Positions 40,770 through 49,493 of a DNA stretch of 64,000 nucleotides are shown here, piece after piece. The notes below the pieces were generated by a model, which worked only from the letters and a program-made list of their open reading frames with translations, was not told the DNA's origin and did no database searches. The position numbers and the translations under genes are program-made. Location: assembly GCF_017812015.1 (NCBI RefSeq), contig NZ_JADQTN010000001.1, positions 33,501 to 97,500 of the forward strand. The letters run 5' to 3'. The first letter of the stretch is position 1, and every line of letters starts with the position of its first letter. The DNA comes from Pontixanthobacter sp. CEM42. Its GTDB lineage: Bacteria; Pseudomonadota; Alphaproteobacteria; Sphingomonadales; Sphingomonadaceae.

Positions 40770-41945
40770 ATGCTTGACCGTCTCCAACCTCAATCGCCCG
40801 ACGCGCTTCTCGCGCTGATCAAACTCTATGCCGCAGATGACCGTGCGGACAAGATCGACCTTGGTGTCGGTGTCTATCGCACCAATGAAGGCGATACGCC
40901 TGTGTTTGCCGCGATTAAATCGGCAGAGGCTAAGCTGGTCGCGGAGCAGGACAGCAAGAGCTATCTTGGGCCTGAAGGCGATACCGGCTTTGTCCGCGCG
41001 CTGATGCCCTATATTTTTGGCAGTGATGCCACGATGGGCGGGCGCATCGAAGGCATGCAAACGCCGGGCGGTACAGGTGCGGTTCGGTTGGCAGTTGCTG
41101 TCGCCAAGCAAGCGGGCGTAAATGCGATCCATATGGGCACGCCAAGCTGGCCTAACCACGCGCAAATACTGTCCGACGTGGTGATTGATTTCAAACCGTT
41201 CGATCATGCGAACGCCGATGGCACCGCCAATATCGATGCCGTGCTGCAAGTCATCCGCAATGCGCAGAATGGTGACGCTGTGCTGCTGCATGGCTGCTGC
41301 CACAACCCGACCGGCATCGACTATTCGAACGAGCAATGGGATCAGATTGCCGAGGCATTTGCGAACAGCTCCGCTCTCCCGATCCTCGATATCGCCTATC
41401 AAGGTCTCGGCCATGGCTTGGACGAGGATGCCTATGGTGTCCGCAAAGTTTTGGCCGCAGTGCCAGAGGCGCTGGTATGCTATAGTTGCGACAAGAATTT
41501 CGGCATGTACCGCGACCGTGTGGGCGCGCTCTATGTGATGGCGAAGGACGGCGACGGGCTTGCCCCGATCCTGTCCAATCTCAATGCTTTGGCCCGCGCC
41601 AGCTGGTCTATGCCGCCTGACCACGGCGCGGCGGCCGTGCGGGTGATCCTGCGCGATGCTGACATGACCAAAGCATGGCTGGACGAGCTCGAGACCATGC
41701 GTACCCGGATGCGCGAAGTGCGCGCTGCATTGGCCGATGCTGGCGATGTCGGCAGCCTCGACCTGCGTCCTCTGGGGCAGCAGAACGGATTGTTCTCTGT
41801 CCTCCCGCTGAGCAAGGGCCAGATCCAGCAACTGCGCGACGAACATGCGATTTACATGGCGGGATCGGGTCGGATCAACATAGCCGGTCTGCATATGGGC
41901 AATATCGAAAAGTTCATCGGCGCGCTGGAAGCGGTCACTAGCTAA
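40770..41945 (+). CDS. Aromatic amino acid aminotransferase (class I)
   Basis: A 391-residue pyridoxal-phosphate enzyme related to TyrB/AspC that transaminates aspartate and/or aromatic amino acids with 2-oxoglutarate. Visible features are DDRADKIDLGVGVYRTNEG at the N terminus, the substrate/PLP region CHNPTGID near 178, and YSCDKNFGMYRDRVGALYV around 235, where Lys forms the Schiff base. SMPPDHGAAAVRVIL follows. The next gene begins directly after its stop, so the pair is cotranscribed. Confidence 0.9.
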   Translation: MLDRLQPQSPDALLALIKLYAADDRADKIDLGVGVYRTNEGDTPVFAAIKSAEAKLVAEQDSKSYLGPEGDTGFVRALMPYIFGSDATMGGRIEGMQTPGGTGAVRLAVAVAKQAGVNAIHMGTPSWPNHAQILSDVVIDFKPFDHANADGTANIDAVLQVIRNAQNGDAVLLHGCCHNPTGIDYSNEQWDQIAEAFANSSALPILDIAYQGLGHGLDEDAYGVRKVLAAVPEALVCYSCDKNFGMYRDRVGALYVMAKDGDGLAPILSNLNALARASWSMPPDHGAAAVRVILRDADMTKAWLDELETMRTRMREVRAALADAGDVGSLDLRPLGQQNGLFSVLPLSKGQIQQLRDEHAIYMAGSGRINIAGLHMGNIEKFIGALEAVTS

Positions 41946-42521
41946 ATGGCCCAAACCCAAGGCCGCGGCATAGAGCGTCAACCAACCCTTGAAGGGAAAA
42001 GGGTGTTGCTTCGGCCATTGGCGCCGGATGATTGGGACGCTCTGTTCGCGGTCGCCTCCGACAAGCGGGTGTGGGCACAGCACCCGATGCATGATCGCTG
42101 GCAAGAGCCGGTCTTTCGCGAATTTTTTGACGATGCGCTGTCTAAAGGCGGCGCATTGGCGATTATCGACAAGGCCAGCGGCCAGATGATCGGTTCCTCG
42201 CGCTATCAGGACTACGCGCCAGATGGTGGCGGATCGGTCGAGATCGGTTGGACTTTCATCGCCCCTGACTATTGGGGCAGCGGGATCAATGCGGAGCTGA
42301 AACGCCTGATGCTGGAACATGCGTTCCGATACGTCGCCCGCGTCAATTTCCGCGTCGGCGAAACCAATTTCCGCTCGCGCAAAGCAATGGAAAAGATCGG
42401 CGGAACACTGACCGATGGGACGCAAGTGGTGGACCTGCCCGACGGTCCTGCGGTGCATGTGATCTATGCGATCACGCGCGAGGGTTTTGCAGATGGTCCG
42501 CTGGCAAATGTGACCGGTTGA
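41946..42521 (+). CDS. GNAT family N-acetyltransferase (RimJ/RimL type)
   Basis: A 191-residue acetyltransferase of the GNAT_3 group. Visible features are LEGKRVLLRPLAPDDWDAL at the start, the acetyl-CoA region IGWTFIAPDYWGSGINAEL (about 100-118), and NFRVGETNFRSRKAMEKIG near 140. The substrate is unknown. It starts on the base after the aminotransferase stop codon (TAA then ATG), indicating an operon and possible action on an amine in the same pathway. Confidence 0.85.
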   Translation: MAQTQGRGIERQPTLEGKRVLLRPLAPDDWDALFAVASDKRVWAQHPMHDRWQEPVFREFFDDALSKGGALAIIDKASGQMIGSSRYQDYAPDGGGSVEIGWTFIAPDYWGSGINAELKRLMLEHAFRYVARVNFRVGETNFRSRKAMEKIGGTLTDGTQVVDLPDGPAVHVIYAITREGFADGPLANVTG

Positions 42522-42585
42522 ATGTAACGAATCTCAACTTTCCAATTGGCTCGTGCAAAACTTCTGATAGCTGATATTCTTGGGT

Positions 42586-44094
42586 ATGCCTGACGAAAAT
42601 CAAACTGAGGTCTGCCCCGAAGAACATCTCTCCAACATCTGGAACGATGATCTGTTTGGGCGTCGCGCAGAAGCAACGCAGCTATCTGCCTACATAAAGA
42701 GCGTGGCGGCACGCCCCAAATTTCGCGAAGACAAGAGCGCGTATACGATAGCAATTGATGCACAGTATGGTGAAGGCAAAAGCTTCTTTCTCAAACGATT
42801 GGCCCGGCAGTTGGAGCTTGAGCATCCGGTGGCCTTTGTCGACGCGTGGGCAGACGATCTGGCTGATGAGCCTCTGACCGCATTGGCTGCAACGCTAAAA
42901 GAAGCACTCCAGCCTTTCGTTCATACCAACGAGGTACGAGATGGGCTGGCGGAGTTCATGAGCAAGACCGGAAAGGTCGCTAAGATCGCGGGAGGTGGGT
43001 TGCTTCGGCGTGGAATCGGGTTCGCAATAGGGGCCGGAGCAACTGAACTTGCGGAGGGCGTGATCTCCGGTCTCGCAGAGGAAACGAGATCTGATGTTGA
43101 TGACGCTATTGGGAGTGCTGTCAATACCATAGTCGATGATGCTTCCGACGCAGTCTCGTCAATAACACCTCACGCGCTTATGGAGGCACGCGTCTCAGAG
43201 TTTGAGGAAGGTAAGGTGGCCGTTCAATCAATGAAGGACAGCTTAGTCGCGATCGTCGATGCCCTAGGAACGACCGGAAAAAGCGCGCCAATTGTCATTG
43301 TGATTGACGAATTGGATCGTTGCAGACCGACCTACGCTCTAAAGCTGCTGGAAGAGATCAAACATTTGTTTGATGTGCCCGGTTTGGTTTTCGTATTGGC
43401 GATGCACGGCGAGCAATTAACACATTCCGTTAGCGGAGCTTATGGATCAGGCTTTGACGGGGCATCCTATCTACGGCGTTTCATTGATCGCAAGTACCGC
43501 TTGCGCAAGCCGGATGTTTCCAAGCTGATTGATCAGCTCTGCGGAATCACTGGGGTGTCTGATGGCACTTTCGTTTTCCCCGATGTTATGGACGAGGTGG
43601 GAAGAACTCAACATACATTACCGAAGTTGATTGCAGAGTACATGAGGATGTACGGGTTGACCGCCCGTGATGGCTTTCAACTCGTCGATATGATGCAAAC
43701 TGCAAGCGCACTGGTGGGCACCAACCACAGACTTTTTGTACCCTACTTTCTGCCACTGGCGATTGGGCAACTCATAGGTTCCGAGGATGGCGAACTACCT
43801 AAACCAGCGGATACGTCAAAATGGACGTATCACTCGTTTGGACGCTTCGGACAGGCGAGGTCAAAGCACGATTTTGTTGTGCTCGCCGATAGCATCCACA
43901 AGGTCGCGCAAATGCCACGCAACGAGAGGCATGACTATGTGAATAACAATGATGGGGACTATGTAGCCCAAATTGCGTTGGAGGATTTGCCTTCGAGCGA
44001 TAGCAATATCCCGCTATGGACAATATTTGGTCTTGCGGAGCTAGTTCGCACTGTGGGGCGCTTCGAGAATCCGAAAATTTCTCCCATCGATTGA
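42586..44094 (+). CDS. KAP family P-loop NTPase
   Basis: A 502-residue STAND-like NTPase of the KAP group. Walker A is YGEGKSFF (61-68); Walker B is IVIVIDELDRCRPT with Asp241, Glu242 and Asp244. The region between them (about 125-200) contains a glycine/alanine-rich hydrophobic stretch (GGGLLRRGIGFAIGAGATEL), likely the membrane-associated insert known in KAP proteins. The region after Walker B has the usual GLVFVLAMHGEQL, then a helical C-terminal half of unknown role. KAP proteins include phage-exclusion factors such as PifA. The gene has a lower GC content by eye than its neighbours and is monocistronic, consistent with gain by transfer. Confidence 0.85.
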   Translation: MPDENQTEVCPEEHLSNIWNDDLFGRRAEATQLSAYIKSVAARPKFREDKSAYTIAIDAQYGEGKSFFLKRLARQLELEHPVAFVDAWADDLADEPLTALAATLKEALQPFVHTNEVRDGLAEFMSKTGKVAKIAGGGLLRRGIGFAIGAGATELAEGVISGLAEETRSDVDDAIGSAVNTIVDDASDAVSSITPHALMEARVSEFEEGKVAVQSMKDSLVAIVDALGTTGKSAPIVIVIDELDRCRPTYALKLLEEIKHLFDVPGLVFVLAMHGEQLTHSVSGAYGSGFDGASYLRRFIDRKYRLRKPDVSKLIDQLCGITGVSDGTFVFPDVMDEVGRTQHTLPKLIAEYMRMYGLTARDGFQLVDMMQTASALVGTNHRLFVPYFLPLAIGQLIGSEDGELPKPADTSKWTYHSFGRFGQARSKHDFVVLADSIHKVAQMPRNERHDYVNNNDGDYVAQIALEDLPSSDSNIPLWTIFGLAELVRTVGRFENPKISPID

Positions 44095-44095
44095 T

Positions 44096-44713
44096 CTACC
44101 CCCGCAAACTCTCCATCCGTTTCAAATAGCGCGCCAGCACGTCAATCTCCAGATTGACGCTGTCGACCTCGGACAGTTTGCCGAGGGTGGTCATCTCGGC
44201 GGTGTGTGGGATGATATTGAGTGCGAAGTCGCAGGTGCCGTCGGGCCGGTCGCGTACATCGTTTACGGTCAGTGAAACGCCGTCGACTGTAATTGAGCCT
44301 TTGGCGGCGACGAAGGGAGACATATCGGCGCGGGTGCGGATGGCGAGGCGCTGCGATCCGCCTTCTTCGCGGGCCAGCATCACTTCGCCGACGCTGTCGA
44401 CATGGCCGGTTACGATATGACCACCTAGCTCATCGCCAACCTTCAGCGCGGGTTCCAGATTGAGTGAGCGGCCTTCTTCCCACATGCCGGGGACGGTGCA
44501 GGATACGGTTTCAGCGGAGATATCGACCGCGAACCATGCGTCGCCCGCTTTACCGCCTTTTTCGACCACGGTCAGACACACGCCAGAGCAAGCAATCGAT
44601 GCACCGATGGCGATCGTCTCCGGATCGAATGGGCAAGCGATGACCGCGCGCAAATCACCGCGCGATTCGATCTTGGAAATTGTGCCGATGGCGGTGATGA
44701 TGCCGGTGAACAT
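44096..44713 (-). CDS. ribE: Riboflavin synthase, alpha chain type
   Basis: A 205-residue enzyme that dismutates two 6,7-dimethyl-8-ribityllumazine molecules to riboflavin and a pyrimidine by-product. It shows two repeats of the lumazine-binding domain: MFTGIITAIGTI at the start, GASIACSGVCLTV, and in the second half GHVDSVGEV, VDGVSLTVN and NIIPHTAEMT. It forms a unit with ribD: its start follows the ribD stop directly. Confidence 0.96.
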   Translation of the reverse strand: MFTGIITAIGTISKIESRGDLRAVIACPFDPETIAIGASIACSGVCLTVVEKGGKAGDAWFAVDISAETVSCTVPGMWEEGRSLNLEPALKVGDELGGHIVTGHVDSVGEVMLAREEGGSQRLAIRTRADMSPFVAAKGSITVDGVSLTVNDVRDRPDGTCDFALNIIPHTAEMTTLGKLSEVDSVNLEIDVLARYLKRMESLRG

Positions 44714-45763
44714 TTACTCTCCGTTGCCAGTTTTGGCGCCTTCATTGGGTTGCACGCGCTCATAAGCTTCGTAAGTGTCGCTGCCAAGCATGCGCTGCCC
44801 GGTCAGTTGCCAGCGATCATGCGCAGCGGACAGGTTCTCCAGGCCGATATCGCCCACTGCCGATTGTCCGGCACCAAGGATGATAGGCGCACGATACAAT
44901 TCGATCCGGTCGACCAAATCGGCGCTGAGGAAGGATGCTGCCGTCTGTGCGCCGCCTTCGACATAGAGATATTGCACGTCGTCCAGCGTGGCGATTTGCT
45001 CGGGCTTGTTGATGATCTTCACGCCGTCTGGCGGGATGCCGCGGGTTAACAAAATACGCTGCGGGCTGCGCTCTTCCAAGCCGGATAAGCGGACATCGAG
45101 ACGGGGTTTGTCGTCCCGCCATGTGCCACCCCCGACCAGAATAGCATCCGCCTGAGCGCGGTGAGCGTGCACGTGCGCGCGCGCTTGCTCGCCTGTGATC
45201 CACTGGCTCTCTCCAGATGGCAGCGCGACAAACCCGTCAAGCGATGTCGCCAGTTTCAGCGTGACATGCGGTCGGCCTTTGGCCTTTTGCGTGAGATAGC
45301 CGGACAAGCTGGCCGTGGCCTGTGGGCAGCCCAGCTGAGCAACTTTGATACCGGCACGGCGAAGCTTTTCCGCGCCGCTACCGGCGGTTCGAGGATCAGG
45401 ATCAGTGACTGCGAAGACCATTCGCGCAATTCCTGATTGCGCGATCACATCGCTGCAGGCGGGTCCTCGATCAGATTCGTGATTGCACGGTTCAAGCGAA
45501 GTGTAGAGCGCCGCGCTTTTGGCGGCTTCGCCTGCATGATCCAGCGCGATTTTTTCTGCATGCGGCCTACCGCCAGCTTGCGTGTAGCCGCGTCCGACTA
45601 CTTTGCCGTCCTTGACGATAATTGCGCCGACCGACGGGTTCGGCCTGCTCAGCGGTCGGCCGCGTAGCCCCAGCCGTGCTGCTGCCGCCAGCCAATCGGA
45701 ATCACTGTGCAGGATTTTGCTCTGCCGTTTCACCTGGGGGTGTCGTCTCTGCTGCGGCGTCAT
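44714..45763 (-). CDS. ribD: Bifunctional RibD: diaminohydroxyphosphoribosylaminopyrimidine deaminase/reductase
   Basis: Catalyses the second and third steps of riboflavin synthesis. The N-terminal deaminase domain has HAEKIALDH and the zinc-ligand cysteines in LEPCNHESDRGPACSD. The C-terminal reductase (about 165-350) includes ATSLDGFVALPSGESQWITG. The start is uncertain: ATG 45763 overlaps the preceding gene by 62 bases, and GTG 45733 or a CTG near 45712 are possible. The frame stays open to 45820. It is followed directly by ribE. No FMN riboswitch was seen upstream. Confidence 0.88.
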   Translation of the reverse strand: MTPQQRRHPQVKRQSKILHSDSDWLAAAARLGLRGRPLSRPNPSVGAIIVKDGKVVGRGYTQAGGRPHAEKIALDHAGEAAKSAALYTSLEPCNHESDRGPACSDVIAQSGIARMVFAVTDPDPRTAGSGAEKLRRAGIKVAQLGCPQATASLSGYLTQKAKGRPHVTLKLATSLDGFVALPSGESQWITGEQARAHVHAHRAQADAILVGGGTWRDDKPRLDVRLSGLEERSPQRILLTRGIPPDGVKIINKPEQIATLDDVQYLYVEGGAQTAASFLSADLVDRIELYRAPIILGAGQSAVGDIGLENLSAAHDRWQLTGQRMLGSDTYEAYERVQPNEGAKTGNGE

Positions 45764-46199
45764 CTGCTTTGATTTGACCCAAGGCGATAGCACGCAACCG
45801 TGCAGCTTCCGCATCTTCACGTGCCAATTGCTCGGCTGCCTTTTTCTCGATTTCGCGAGGGTTCATGCCGCTGGCCCGCGCAAGTGCGCGGTAAATTTCT
45901 TTCTTCCGCTCTTCCCGCGCAGCGATCATTGCATCGCGCTTTTCCTTATGCGCTTGATAGACCAGATTACTCGCGATGATTTCTTCATCGCTCCGGCCTT
46001 CTGCAAAGCTGGTAATATAAGTCACATTGGGCGGTACTGGCGGGCCAACTACGTCCTCGCGGATGATCAGAAACATCAGGCCCGCGGTCATCAATGCCGA
46101 TACCCCCAATATCGGCCAGCGATAGGGGGTTGGTTTTTTGAATTCTTGCCAGAAGTCGGCAATGCCCCCTGCGGGGTTGAGGCGTTGAATCAAGCTCAT
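45702..46199 (-). CDS. Membrane-anchored protein with coiled coil, unknown
   Basis: A 165-residue protein. A short N-terminal region (MSLIQRLNPAGGIADFWQEF) precedes one membrane span (about 28-46, WPILGVSALMTAGLMFLII). A charged helical, probably coiled-coil region (about 68-140, rich in Glu, Lys and Arg) and a Pro/Glu/Ala tail follow. No family recognised. Its 3' end overlaps the likely start of ribD. A role in envelope assembly is only a guess. Confidence 0.75.
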   Translation of the reverse strand: MSLIQRLNPAGGIADFWQEFKKPTPYRWPILGVSALMTAGLMFLIIREDVVGPPVPPNVTYITSFAEGRSDEEIIASNLVYQAHKEKRDAMIAAREERKKEIYRALARASGMNPREIEKKAAEQLAREDAEAARLRAIALGQIKADDAAAETTPPGETAEQNPAQ

Positions 46200-46265
46200 A
46201 GAAGCAAGATAGAGGCTGATTAGCGTTTTCGCCAGACCCTTACGATATTCGCGCGATTGGGCGGC

Positions 46266-47000
46266 TTATCCAAAGGGTCCGTAAAGCGCGCGGCCTTTCG
46301 CTTTGAGCCATGCATTGGCGGCATCGATATCGCCTTCGAATATCCGATCCAATGCGGCGTAAAATGCTGGTCCATGGTCGAAATGCAGCAAGTGGGCGAC
46401 TTCGTGCGCGACGACCGAACGGCGAACGTCAGCCGGAGCCATAATCAGCCGCCAGTTGATCCGGACTGTGCCGCTGCTTGAGCAGCTACCCCACCGACGC
46501 TGCGCCCGGGAGAGTTTGAGGTCGGGCTTGGTGACCTCTGCCAGTGCACAATATTCCGCCAGATCGCGGTCCATGATGGCGAGGGCCTCGTCCCGCAGCC
46601 AGCGCTCGATCCGGCTTCGCAAGCTGTCTTCTGGCCCGCCAATGTGCAGTGTGGTCTCAAGCAATCGAGGCTTACGCGGGGCCTGCGGGTCCCACGCAAT
46701 AGTCACCGGCTCGCCGATAAAGTCGATTTGGCCATCGGGTCGGGGAGGACGGGCTTCCTCGACCTTGTCCAATTGCGCAGCAATCCAAGAGCGGCGCGAT
46801 TCGGCAAATTCCAGTGCGTCTACCGACTGCCCCCAGCGCGGCATGGTCACCCGTAGCTCGCTACCATCCGGCGCGAGCCGCATGATCAGGCGTTTTGCAG
46901 TGCGGTGACGTTTGATCGTGATCGGCAGAGTACGTCCTGCAATTTCGATGCAGCGCTTCTCCGAGCGGATTTTCTGATTGGCACGCAGCCAGTCCATCAT
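46266..47000 (-). CDS. YgjP/SprT-like metallopeptidase (DUF45)
   Basis: A 244-residue M48-related metallopeptidase with the zinc motif VVAHEVAHLLHFDHGPAFY (HEVAH, near residue 205) and the upstream GSCSSSGTVRINWRLIMAP. Family members such as E. coli YgjP and SprT-like proteins are cytoplasmic with poorly known substrates. The start is the ATG at 47000, which overlaps the stop of the upstream YcgN-like gene by 4 bases; an earlier in-frame ATG would read further into that gene. Confidence 0.85.
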   Translation of the reverse strand: MMDWLRANQKIRSEKRCIEIAGRTLPITIKRHRTAKRLIMRLAPDGSELRVTMPRWGQSVDALEFAESRRSWIAAQLDKVEEARPPRPDGQIDFIGEPVTIAWDPQAPRKPRLLETTLHIGGPEDSLRSRIERWLRDEALAIMDRDLAEYCALAEVTKPDLKLSRAQRRWGSCSSSGTVRINWRLIMAPADVRRSVVAHEVAHLLHFDHGPAFYAALDRIFEGDIDAANAWLKAKGRALYGPFG

Positions 47001-47461
47001 CGGTGGTCCCCATCGGTTTCGTCTGCGTCCCACTCAACCAAGTGGTGGTCGAGCGGACCGGCATCGACTTCGCTGATGACACGGCCAGCGACCGATACAC
47101 CCGCATGCTTGACCGATTCTCGGTCACCTGAGATCAGATAGTGCCAATCCTTGAGAGGTTTTCCGTCCGCTCGCAGTCGGTAGGCGCAGCTTGCAGGCAG
47201 CCATGTGACGTCTTTCACGATTTTCAGCGTCAGCCGCATGCAATCGGGCACATATGCGCGGCGATTGCGGTAGTCGATGCACTGCGCGGTATCGGTATCG
47301 AGTAGTTTGCACGCAACGTTAGTACCCTCGATCGTACCGGTGTTTTCGTCCTCGATTTTGTGAAGGCAGCATTTGCCGCAGCCATCGCACAAAGCTTCCC
47401 ACTCGGCGCGGGTCAGCTCACCCAGCGGTAGCTCCCAAAACGTGTTCCTCAACGCACCCAT
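46997..47461 (-). CDS. YcgN family cysteine cluster protein
   Basis: A 154-residue protein with many cysteines arranged as CDGCGKCCLHK (near 29), CKLLDTDTAQC (near 52) and DCMRLT. This is the pattern of the YcgN/UPF0153 (CxxCxxCC) family that probably binds zinc or an iron-sulfur cluster. Function unknown. Its end is coupled to the metallopeptidase gene, and its start overlaps the end of the SCO-family gene by 13 bases, giving a compact operon. Confidence 0.88.
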   Translation of the reverse strand: MGALRNTFWELPLGELTRAEWEALCDGCGKCCLHKIEDENTGTIEGTNVACKLLDTDTAQCIDYRNRRAYVPDCMRLTLKIVKDVTWLPASCAYRLRADGKPLKDWHYLISGDRESVKHAGVSVAGRVISEVDAGPLDHHLVEWDADETDGDHR

Positions 47462-48075
47462 TGTTCAAGTTCGGCGGCGACGCCCACAGGTCCCTTATCG
47501 GTCGGGATTATTCCCAACGGAGCGCCTTGAGGGTCAAATAGATAAGTGAAGGCGGTATGCTCGATATCGTAGCTGCCATTTGCGTTCACTGCGCCTTTGG
47601 TCGCGGTGACCGAGAATTTCTCGGCGGTCTGCTTGATCGCGTCAGGCGAGCCGGTCAGGCCGATCAGACGCGGATGGAAATTGTCGATGAATGTCGCGAC
47701 GGTTGGCTGATCATCGCGATCTGGATCGATAGTGATGAAGATCGGTTGAACCTTTGCGCCAAGCTCCGGATGCTTCTTCTCAAATTCGCTGAGACCTTGG
47801 GACAAGCGCGCGACATCGGTCGGGCAGACATCGGGGCAATAGGCGAAGCCGAAATAGACCAGCCGGTACTGACCGCCGAAATCAGACCAGCTCACTTCTG
47901 CGCCCTTGCTTGAAGTTAGCGTGAAATCACCGCCAATGGTCGATCCGCGTAGATCAACGCCATCGGGTGAGGGGCCGATCGGTCCGGACGGGCTAGATCC
48001 GCACGAAGCCAGAGCGAACACGGCGAAAAGTGCGGCGAAGTTGCGGATAAAGTGAAACATAGCGCTCAGGTTCAT
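47449..48075 (-). CDS. SCO1/SenC family copper chaperone
   Basis: A 208-residue periplasmic thioredoxin-fold lipoprotein with signal MFHFIRNFAALFAVFALASC (lipobox ASC). Copper ligands are the CxxxC motif in YCPDVCPTDVARL and His in DIEHTAFTYLF. It delivers copper to CuA or CuB of cytochrome c oxidase. Start at 48075 or at the internal ATG 48060 (MFHFIRN). It heads a minus-strand operon with the YcgN and metallopeptidase genes and is divergent from the ankyrin gene. Confidence 0.9.
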   Translation of the reverse strand: MNLSAMFHFIRNFAALFAVFALASCGSSPSGPIGPSPDGVDLRGSTIGGDFTLTSSKGAEVSWSDFGGQYRLVYFGFAYCPDVCPTDVARLSQGLSEFEKKHPELGAKVQPIFITIDPDRDDQPTVATFIDNFHPRLIGLTGSPDAIKQTAEKFSVTATKGAVNANGSYDIEHTAFTYLFDPQGAPLGIIPTDKGPVGVAAELEQWVR

Positions 48076-48153
48076 GCTCTGCTAATTGGGGATCGACAAG
48101 GGGGCGAATCTGCCCTGCACACAACGCATGTAACAATTTCTTGGAGGTTGAAA

Positions 48154-48774
48154 ATGGCCAGCGCCGTTTTCCGGTCAGTTTTTCCCGCGATTGCGCTTTC
48201 ACTGGCGCTTATTGCAACGCCTGTTTCCGCGCAGTTCAAGCGCGAAGGGTATACATTTTTGGAAGCGGTGAAAGACCGCGATGGAAATGCCGTGACCGAG
48301 GCGTTGAAGAAACCCGGCAGCGTTGTTGTGAATACGCGGGACATCACCACTGGTGAAACCGGACTCCATATCGTGACTAAGCGTGAAGACGTGGTGTGGA
48401 TCAAGTTCCTGACGCAGAACGGTGCAAACCCCAATATCAAAGACAACAAAGGCATCGCTCCGCTGCAGATCGCCGCGACGCTGGGCAGCGTGGCGGGTGT
48501 CGAAGCACTTCTAAAAGCCGGCGCGAATGTGGATGAACCAAATGACACGGGTGAGACTGCGCTGATCTCGGCGGTACATAACCGCAATACCGGCATGATC
48601 CGTGTCCTTCTGGCCAATGGCGCAAATCCTGATCACAATGACAATTCAGGTCGCTCGGCGCGCGATTATGCCGATCTGATGGTGAACAACAGCCAGATGT
48701 TGACCGAGTTCCGCCGCGCCGACGAAGAGCGCGAAGGCAAGAAGACGCCGCAGACCTATGGGCCGACTTTCTAA
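48154..48774 (+). CDS. Ankyrin repeat exported protein
   Basis: A 206-residue protein with a signal peptide (about 1-27, LALIATPVSA) and ankyrin repeats at about 30-190, such as GETGLHIVTKREDVVWIKFL, NKGIAPLQIAATLGSVAGV and TGETALISAVHNRNTGMIR. It is probably periplasmic and a protein-binding module. GGAGG precedes the ATG at 48154; the earlier open frame is not coding. The stop codon is followed at once by the COQ9 gene, so the two are an operon. Confidence 0.85.
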   Translation: MASAVFRSVFPAIALSLALIATPVSAQFKREGYTFLEAVKDRDGNAVTEALKKPGSVVVNTRDITTGETGLHIVTKREDVVWIKFLTQNGANPNIKDNKGIAPLQIAATLGSVAGVEALLKAGANVDEPNDTGETALISAVHNRNTGMIRVLLANGANPDHNDNSGRSARDYADLMVNNSQMLTEFRRADEEREGKKTPQTYGPTF

Positions 48775-49434
48775 ATGTCCGACGTAGATGATCTTACTTT
48801 GGACGAGCTACGGCTCGCACTCGCATCGGCAATTGCCGATGCAGCGACTTTCGATGGCTGGAGCGACGACGCGATTGTTGCTGCGGCAATGGAGAAAGGG
48901 GCTGATCCCGATGTCGCGCGTTTGGCCCTCCCTGGCGGCGCGATGGACATGATCGCTGCGTGGATCGAAACGGTCGATGCCGGAATGTCAGAGGCACTTA
49001 AGGCAGAAGCACTAGCAAAAATGCCGATCCGCGAGCGAATCCGCAGTCTGGTGCAATTCCGGCTTGATGCGATTGCCGGGCAAGAAGAAGCCTTGAAACG
49101 CGCAACCGCGATCATGGCGATGCCGCAAAATGTCGCGAAGGCGCTGAAGTTAGGTTGGAACAGCGCGGACCTGATGTGGCGGCTCGCTGGTGATACCGCG
49201 ACCGACTATAACCATTATACCAAGCGAACAATTCTCGCGGGAATTTATACCGCCACGTTGGCGGTTTTTGCTGATGATGACAGCGAGGACAAGGCCAAAA
49301 CCAGGGCGTTCTTGGATCGCCGGATTGAAGGCGTCATGAAGTTTGAGAAGGTAAAGGCGAAGCTGCTCAATTCCGAACGCGAGACCTTTAGCATGTCACG
49401 TTTCTTGGGTCGGCTCCGCTACCCCTCGCGCTAA
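48775..49434 (+). CDS. COQ9 family protein
   Basis: A 219-residue member of the COQ9 family required for ubiquinone biosynthesis in eukaryotes, where COQ9 binds lipid and supports the hydroxylase COQ7. The N-terminal helical region (TFDGWSDDAIVAAAMEKGAD) and the middle WNSADLMWRLAGDTATDYNHYTKRTILAGIY are characteristic. Its use in bacteria is less well documented. It starts on the base after the ankyrin stop. A 60-base gap with a candidate operator precedes feoA. Confidence 0.85.
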   Translation: MSDVDDLTLDELRLALASAIADAATFDGWSDDAIVAAAMEKGADPDVARLALPGGAMDMIAAWIETVDAGMSEALKAEALAKMPIRERIRSLVQFRLDAIAGQEEALKRATAIMAMPQNVAKALKLGWNSADLMWRLAGDTATDYNHYTKRTILAGIYTATLAVFADDDSEDKAKTRAFLDRRIEGVMKFEKVKAKLLNSERETFSMSRFLGRLRYPSR

Positions 49435-49444
49435 CGCCGGGCGC

Positions 49445-49468
49445 TTAATGATAACCAGTTGCAATTAG
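49445..49468. promoter_or_regulatory. Candidate iron-responsive operator before feoAB
   Basis: An imperfect 24-base inverted repeat, TTAATGATAAC-CA-GTTGCAATTAG, has 7 of 11 positions matching between half-sites. It lies 26-49 bases before feoA. It contains GATAAC and TTGCAA words of the kind reported for Fur/Mur-type sites in alphaproteobacteria. Its right half GTTGCAATTA recurs at 33505 upstream of a TonB receptor. Confidence 0.4.
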
Positions 49469-49493
49469 CTGTTTCGTCTGGCAGCGGATCGCT

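Noticed and set aside
40635..42458. 607-codon open frame on the minus strand
   Set aside because: It covers the complement of the aminotransferase and GNAT genes, both with clear motifs in the plus strand. The minus-strand translation is rich in His, Arg and Gln with no family signal.
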